A DNA stretch of 64,000 nucleotides from Toxorhynchites rutilus septentrionalis. Its lineage: Eukaryota > Arthropoda > Insecta > Diptera > Culicidae. A program made the position numbers and the translations under genes. Each line of letters begins with the position of its first letter. Within the stretch, counting starts at the first letter, position 1. Below the pieces are notes generated by a model. The model made no database searches. It was not told where the DNA came from and saw only the letters and a list, made by a program, of their open reading frames with translations. Shown piece by piece: positions 58,844-64,000 of this stretch. The stretch is from contig NC_073744.1 in assembly GCF_029784135.1 (NCBI RefSeq), forward strand, positions 109,101,766 to 109,165,765, read 5' to 3'.

Positions 58844-59299
58844 TACTTTCAATCTGGAGGCAATTTAAGAATTGGTGAAAATTGAATAATTGAGAAAGTC
58901 CACAACCATCAATAAGCTCAGAACAACTGACAAATTTACATACTCATCATATCCTGACAAACAAATTATGAAAAAATCAATTTGTGTTTTATTATTATTT
59001 TGGATATTATTTTAGAATGCATGTTATACAACTGTATTTCGTAAACTCTTTTTTGAAAGGTTTAATGGCCCTGATAAGCGCCGTGTTTTATGGAATGGTT
59101 CCAATTTAGAAAACTTAGTACTCCTGGTTTTGAAAAAAAACCATTTCGAACGCCCTCGATGCCGCCTTGTTCTGGATTTGCCACCAAAGCAGTTTGTATA
59201 AAGAACAAACTTTTTTTTCTGCTACATGCTGCCGTTCTGCGATTGCGTTTGCCACTCGCCACTCGCTGCAACTGCCTGTTGTTGTCTTGGTGTCCACGG

Positions 59300-59382
59300 A
59301 ACCGATTGTGGTCTGTTCTGAATGCGGGTTTTCTTATCGTCGCGATCCTCCTTTACTCCTTTGCCATGTCCAGACATGGCTG
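59300..59382 (-). pseudogene. Histone H2A remnant (HistE copy C)
   Basis: Only the H2A start (MSGHGK on the minus strand near 59375) and a few later codons survive around an internal deletion. A stem-loop relic (GGCGCTTATCAGGGCC) is at 59067-59082. Confidence 0.6.
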
Positions 59383-59457
59383 CTTGTGTTGGTTTGTTGA
59401 TGTGATGTGATGCGAAACGATGTGGTGTATGGTTTGGATGAGAATGATCATTACGGC

Positions 59458-59558
59458 TTTTTTTTTCACTTAAATTCTTTTTGTTTCCTAATTTGGTTTA
59501 CATTATAATATAATACTACATTTCAAGTGATCAACCTAGGGTTCTACATCTTTAAGTT
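59458..59558 (-). mobile_element. Small 5'-truncated retroposon
   Basis: A 101-bp insertion in the H2A leader, with a T-run at its left (poly(A) on the minus strand) and a 12-bp duplication GATCATTACGGC / GATCGTTACGGC at 59446-59457 and 59559-59570. Source family unknown. Confidence 0.65.
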
Positions 59559-60173
59559 GATCGTTACGGCAGCGGAGCGGGGATTTTTAAGCTGACTGGC
59601 TGACTCGAGAATTACGCATGTGTGAGACTGCGACCAATGTTCCGTTCATTTTTTTTACGTAGGACTACGTCTAACCGGAAGATATAGGGGGTGAAATGGA
59701 AATCTAGGCACTGAACAAATAGGAAAAAATGCAAGATTTGGAACGCTTATAACTCGAGCATTTCTCAATAGATCGCAAAGGTTTTTGCATCAATTGATAG
59801 GAAATATATCTACGCATCTATCATAACGAATAACATTTCATTTTTCTTGAGATAAATAATTGAATAATTGTGAAATATCAAGCATTGTCCAAATACACTA
59901 TGTGCCCATTTTTGATTGGTCCATTTTGTGCTCCTCAAATCGTACCGACCAAAACGGGCAACCAGAGCAGCAGCGAAATAGAATGAAGCACGATTGGAAA
60001 GGAAAAAGAAAAAAATGAGGGAAACATTGGTCGCAGTCTCACACATGCGTAATTCTCGAGCCAGCCAGTCAGCTTAAAAATCCCCTCTCCGCTGCCGTAA
60101 CGATCATTCTCATCCGAACCGTACACCACATCGTTTCGCATCACCTCACATCAACAAACCAACACAAGCAGCC

Positions 60174-60395
60174 ATGGTTGGATATGGCAAAGGAGGAAAA
60201 GAGAAGGGAAAGGCAAAATCTCGCTCGAACCGTGGTGGTCTGCAATTTCCCGTAGGTGTATCCGCCAATTGCACCGGAAAAGGTAGCTAGGTCGAGCGCG
60301 TTAGTACCTGTGTACCAGTCCACCTAGCCGGCGTTATATAGTTTCGGCCGCCGGAGTGATCGAGTTAGCTGGCAAAGCTGCTCGCGACGATAAGA
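60174..60395 (+). pseudogene. Histone H2A pseudogene (HistE copy D)
   Basis: The ATG at 60174 reads [20 protein letters not shown] then [10 protein letters not shown], matching H2A residues 1 to about 28. A one-base shift changes the RIHRLLRKGN region, and a stop follows (TAG at about 60286). In another frame VIELAGKAARDDKKT shows that H2A residues 60-75 remain. This is the best-preserved H2A start in the window. Confidence 0.87.
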
Positions 60396-60638
60396 AAACC
60401 TGCGTTCGGAACATAACACATTCGGTTCGGCGGACATCAAGACAACAGGCAGTTGCAGCGAATGGCGAGTGGCAAACGCAATCGCAAAACGGCATCAGGT
60501 AGCAGAAGAAACAAGTTTGTTTATACAAACTGCTTTGGTGGCAAATCCAGAACAAGGCGGCATCGAGGGCGTTCGAAATGGTTTTTTTCAAAACCACGAG
60601 TACTAAGTTTTCTAAATTGGAACCATTCCATAAAACAA

Positions 60639-60654
60639 GGCGCTTTTCAGGGCC
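60639..60654 (+). other. Histone-type 3' stem-loop (H2A, copy D)
   Basis: GGCGCTTTTCAGGGCC then ATTAAACC, identical to copy Z. Confidence 0.65.
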
Positions 60655-60872
60655 ATTAAACCTTCCACAAAAGAGTTTAGGAAATAAAGTTCAATGCTTT
60701 CTAAAACATTATCCAAAATAATAATAAAACACAAATTGATGTTTTCATAATTTGTTTGCCAGGATTTGATGAGTATGTGAATTTGGCAGTTGTTCTGAGC
60801 TTATTGATAGTTGGGGACTTTCCTGATTATTCAATTTTCACCAATTCTTAAATTGTTTCCAGATTGAAAGTA

Positions 60873-61093
60873 CAGTAATCTACAATTAGTTCGACATTTA
60901 GCTAATTGGACGGACATGTAATGTGACTTATTTAATTGGACATTCTTGTAAACATAGAGATCCAAATTATGATCCCACATTGAAAGTCGACACTGTACCA
61001 CTGTCATCGCAAATGTTCAATTACAGGTTAAAATTACCTCCAATCCGGCACTGAGTGGTGGTAATGCGACGTGCCATTGAATGTAATTTACTG
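60873..61093 (+). mobile_element. Pogo-like MITE in copy D
   Basis: CAGTAATCTACAATTAG to GAATGTAATTTACTG, flanked by TA; 221 bp. Confidence 0.72.
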
Positions 61094-61229
61094 TAAAATA
61101 TGTCACAAGCTGGATGGGAAGAAATTTTCCAACTGTGAAAGCTGTGGCGAGTGACAACAAATCGCTAAACAGGAAGGTTTAGCCGAACAAGATGGGAATA
61201 TCGAGTGATAACAAAAACACAACACCAAA

Positions 61230-61245
61230 GGTTCTTTTCAGAACC
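61230..61245 (+). other. Histone-type 3' stem-loop near the right end of copy D
   Basis: GGTTCTTTTCAGAACC: a perfect 6-bp stem and TTTC loop, fully matching the histone consensus. Confidence 0.75.
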
Positions 61246-61422
61246 ATTAACATATTCATAAAGAGTAAACAGTAAACTAATCCATTTTTCAGGTAGATAG
61301 GTAGGTATTCACGTAGGTGAAGAAAATAAAACAATATATTTAAAATATATATTTAACAAAAGCTGTCCCCTTTGCATAGTCCTACGTCACTCCGGTTATG
61401 TCCCCGACATTACCCACCCGTC

Positions 61423-61731
61423 TTTTCTTTTTCCTTTCCAATCGTGTTTCATTGTATTTCGCTGCTGCTCTGGTTGCCCGTCTTGGTCGGCACGATTTGA
61501 GGAGCACAAAATGGACCAATCAAGAATGGGCACATAGTGTATTTGGACAATGCTTGATATTTCACAATTATTCAATTGTTTATCTCAAGAAAAATGAAAT
61601 GTTATTCGTTATGATAGATGCGTAGATATATTTCCTATCAATTGATGCAAACACCTTTGCGATCTATTGAGAAATGCCCGAGTTATAAGCGTTCCAAATC
61701 TTGCATTTTTTCCTATTTGTTCAGTGCCTAG
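61423..61731 (-). mobile_element. HistE copy C, rest of the left arm
   Basis: Continues the left arm after D (CTTTTTCCTTTCCAATCG to CAGTGCCTAG) and is cut about 45 bp before the HistE left end by the BEL/Pao LTR. Confidence 0.8.
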
Positions 61732-62070
61732 TGTTGGGACAGGTGTACAATTTTCGGACCCCTTTTCAGCAAACCGTTTTAAGTGGTGTAGCTCAAAAGC
61801 TGTAATTTAAATTTATTTGAACAAATTACAGTAATGATATTTGTAACAAACTTAAATTTTGGTCTTCGAAATAATATTAAATCCTGAATATCCTCCAACA
61901 AATGTAATTTAATTTTCCTTCAGCTCTATCTTATTCGTGTCGTGCGAAAAATGATTTGAGTTGTTATGACAATATCTTGCGAGAAAGGGAAACGTCAATC
62001 GTAACGTGTGGCCTGTAGGAAAGTGCGTATTTTCGAAAATGAAAGTGCTGGCAGTGACGTAGTGCCCTCA
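61732..62070 (-). repeat. 3' LTR of a BEL/Pao retrotransposon
   Basis: Plus-strand TGTTGGGACAGG to AGTGCCCTCA. The inner boundary is set by the purine tract at 62071. No second LTR is in the window to confirm it; the outer boundary is where HistE sequence ends. Confidence 0.65.
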
Positions 62071-62085
62071 CATCCCCCGACCCGT
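62071..62085 (-). other. Polypurine tract of the BEL/Pao element
   Basis: The minus strand reads CGGGTCGGGGGATG just before the LTR. Confidence 0.55.
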
Positions 62086-62152
62086 AATACTGGTCAGCAG
62101 ATCCCGTCGTCCAGCGTTACTCACGATGCGTTATCCTGGATATTCAGCACGG

Positions 62153-64000
62153 CTATTTTCGTAGCAGGTCTTCGCAGTACTCCCTCTGAGTATTGACGAA
62201 CGCCTGGCGTACTCTTCCGTCACGCCCGTGTATCACGGATACTACACGTCCTCGCAGCCAACCATTTCGACAGGACTCATCCACGATTAACGCCAAATCT
62301 CCCTCCTTCAACTCCTTGGACTCATCCGTCCACTTCGGGCGGCAGGCAATGGTGGGGAGGTACTCCTTTACCCAACGGTGCCAAAATTCATCTACCATGC
62401 TCTTCATTAGCTTCCAGTTGCTTCTCATGGCTTCAGGGCGCTCCGTCAAAGGCTCGGGTGGTTGGGTTACGCCTCGGGAACTGAGTAAGAGGAAGTGGTT
62501 GGGAGTGAGTGCCTCCTGTGCCTCATTCTCCAGTGGAACGAATGTGAGCGGTCGCGAGTTGACAACTCCTTCGGCTTCAATCAGTAGCGTGAGTAGAGTT
62601 TCATCGTCTGGATTCCTCGTGGTCGACAGCCCGGCGAAAGCGGTTTTAATTGACCGAACCAGTCGCTCCCACGATCCACCCATATGTGGTGCAGCCGGTG
62701 GATTGAAGATCGACTTGGTGTTGGTGTTCGTAAACACTGTGGACAACTGCTGGTCAATCTGCTCCAAATGCTTCTTCAGTTCTCGGCTGGCTCCTTGAAA
62801 ATTTGTACCGTTATCACTCCAAATCTCCAACGGAGATCCAAGACGCACCAGAAACCGTCGTATCGCCATCTTGCAGGAGTTCGTCGACAATGAGTGCACT
62901 ATCTCCAGGTGCACGGCTCGGATGGTGAGGCACGTGAATAGCGCCACCCATCTTTTCACCAACGATCGTCCGACCTTAACCTGCAATGGTCCGAAGTAGT
63001 CCAGTCCGACGTAAGAGAATGGACGCACGAATGGACACAGCCTCGCATCTGGAAGCGGTGCCATAAGAGGAGCAGATGGTTTCGCCTTCTTCACCTTGCA
63101 GTACATACAGGAACCAGCCACCTTACGAAGCTGGATTCTGAGAGAAGGTACGTGGAAGCGTTGCCGTACTTCGTTCACCACCGTTTCGTTGTTCGCGTGA
63201 AGATAAGTTCGGTGATACCAATCTAGAAGGAGGTTCGTTAGCAAATGCTGCTGAACAGGACGCCAAAGAGCATTTTGCGCTTGATTCAGTTCGTCTGCTG
63301 TGAGATGCCCATTCTTTGACGGCTGTCCTCGTTGATTGAGACGAAAATTCTCTACAAAACGGTAGATGAATGCGATGGCGCGCCATACTCTCTCGAACTT
63401 AGAAACTCGACACCATTTAATCAGCCCATCTTGTCGCTTGGTGTTCTGTACCATGCACGGCAAAGGCTTCAGCTCTTCTGGAGTTTCCTCGGCTATGGGT
63501 TGGCGTGGCCAAGACACTTCAGGTCCTCTCAGGAACTGCGGTCCGACGAACCAGCGACTTTCAGGATCTAGGGATGGCCCTTTTCCCCATTTCGTAGCTT
63601 CGTCTGCCACGTTCTGTTTTGTGGGGATCCACATCCATTCATCAGTGTTTGATTTTGTGAGAATCTCGCCAATTCTACACGCAACGAACTGACGATAGCG
63701 GCGATGATCGGAATTGATCCACGCTAGAACCGTCTTCGAGTCGGTCCAGAAAACTCTACGTTTTATCGGCAAACTGTGGCTGGAGCAAAGGGTCTTCATT
63801 AATCTGCATCCGATGATGGCGGCTTGGAGCTCCAATCTTGGCACCGAAAGAGATTTCAGTGGCGAAACTTTCGGCTTCGCCCCTACCAGCGCAGTGCGAT
63901 ACTCGCCGTGGATCCAAGCGCGAAAGTAAGCAACGCAAGCGTATGCGGTCTCACTGGCGTCGACGAAAACGTGAACTTGCAGATCCTCAATTTCTTCCGA
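62153..64000 (-). CDS. BEL/Pao pol, C-terminal part (RNase H, integrase), open to the window edge
   Basis: The frame is open from the right edge: LQVHVFVDASETAYACVAYF (RNase H start), PRLELQAAIIG, FWTDSKTVLAWI, VADEATKWGKGP; then the integrase zinc-binding region (AGSCMYCKVKKAKP), a DDE core (VGLDYFGPLQVKVG, IWSDNGTNFQGA, WERLVRSIKTAF) and the BEL-type C-terminal domain (LTPNHFLLL, VDEFWHRWVKEYLP, LKEGDLALIVDE). Pol ends with a stop at 62153. Protease and most of the RT lie outside. No frameshift or stop is seen in this part, so the copy may be young. It inserted into the left arm of HistE copy C. Confidence 0.92.
   Translation of the reverse strand, partial: SEEIEDLQVHVFVDASETAYACVAYFRAWIHGEYRTALVGAKPKVSPLKSLSVPRLELQAAIIGCRLMKTLCSSHSLPIKRRVFWTDSKTVLAWINSDHRRYRQFVACRIGEILTKSNTDEWMWIPTKQNVADEATKWGKGPSLDPESRWFVGPQFLRGPEVSWPRQPIAEETPEELKPLPCMVQNTKRQDGLIKWCRVSKFERVWRAIAFIYRFVENFRLNQRGQPSKNGHLTADELNQAQNALWRPVQQHLLTNLLLDWYHRTYLHANNETVVNEVRQRFHVPSLRIQLRKVAGSCMYCKVKKAKPSAPLMAPLPDARLCPFVRPFSYVGLDYFGPLQVKVGRSLVKRWVALFTCLTIRAVHLEIVHSLSTNSCKMAIRRFLVRLGSPLEIWSDNGTNFQGASRELKKHLEQIDQQLSTVFTNTNTKSIFNPPAAPHMGGSWERLVRSIKTAFAGLSTTRNPDDETLLTLLIEAEGVVNSRPLTFVPLENEAQEALTPNHFLLLSSRGVTQPPEPLTERPEAMRSNWKLMKSMVDEFWHRWVKEYLPTIACRPKWTDESKELKEGDLALIVDESCRNGWLRGRVVSVIHGRDGRVRQAFVNTQREYCEDLLRK

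Larger units (their letters stand above)
57942..59655 (-). mobile_element. HistE copy C, central part
   Basis: Order on the plus strand: H2A 3' region and stem-loop (58032-58047), a deletion joining it to H2B, H2B stem-loop, pogo-like MITE, spacer, first-H2A remnant, leader, and the inner left arm. It is interrupted at GTTCATTTTTTT by copy D; its left arm resumes at 61423. Confidence 0.8.
59656..61422 (+). mobile_element. HistE copy D, inserted within copy C
   Basis: 1767 bp from TACGTAGGACTACGTCTAACC to ACATTACCCACCCGTC. Removing it restores the left-arm sequence of copy C (GTTCATTTTTTT + CTTTTTCCTTTCC), as found uninterrupted at 40410-40440 and in D itself near 60000 in reverse. The insertion point is a T-run, so the target duplication cannot be measured. 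It contains the first H2A, MITE, a stem-loop and the right arm; H2B and the second H2A are absent. Confidence 0.85.

Overview
The window looks like insect nuclear DNA, most likely from a TE-rich dipteran such as a culicine (Aedes-like) mosquito. That assignment is inferred from the spliced gene at the left edge, the retrotransposon types and the insect-like histone fragments; no species marker was read directly.

Positions 1-3500 carry the 5' end of one host gene on the minus strand. Four coding exons join in frame to encode the N-terminus of a type II membrane protein of the dipeptidyl peptidase IV family (DPP6/DPP10-like); the rest lies beyond the left edge. Its 2.6 kb second intron holds small repeats and a (TA)n hairpin. 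Positions 3501-5520 show no gene. Then come an internally deleted mariner (5523-6017) and a Penelope-like RT fragment (6062-6890).

Everything from 6891 to 64000 is nested mobile DNA. Its backbone is an unusual repeat, here called HistE (provisional name), whose copies share the same ends (GACGTAGGACTACGTC on the left, ACATTACCCACCCGTC on the right) and carry decayed H2A and H2B genes with histone-type 3' stem-loops and a pogo-like MITE. Four copies are visible. X (minus, 6891-41904) is split by about 30 kb of insertions. Z (plus, 25734-28424) is nested inside those insertions. C (minus, 51329-61731) is split by a retrotransposon. D (plus, 59656-61422) is inserted cleanly inside C.

Inside X sit two head-to-tail copies of an I-group non-LTR retrotransposon (family A). 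A1 (8496-14925) has intact ORF1 and ORF2. A2 (14942-38245) is interrupted by a Ty3/gypsy element (15939-24584, minus strand) and by a second non-LTR family (B1, 25414-33917), which itself contains Z. To the right of X are A3 (41976-51328, interrupted by B2), then C (interrupted by B3 and D), and finally the 3' end of a BEL/Pao element (61732-64000, minus strand) that runs off the window.

The relative order can be read from the nesting: Penelope, then X, then A2/A1, then gypsy and B1, then Z. Only A1 appears coding-competent among the complete elements; the BEL/Pao pol is open as far as visible.
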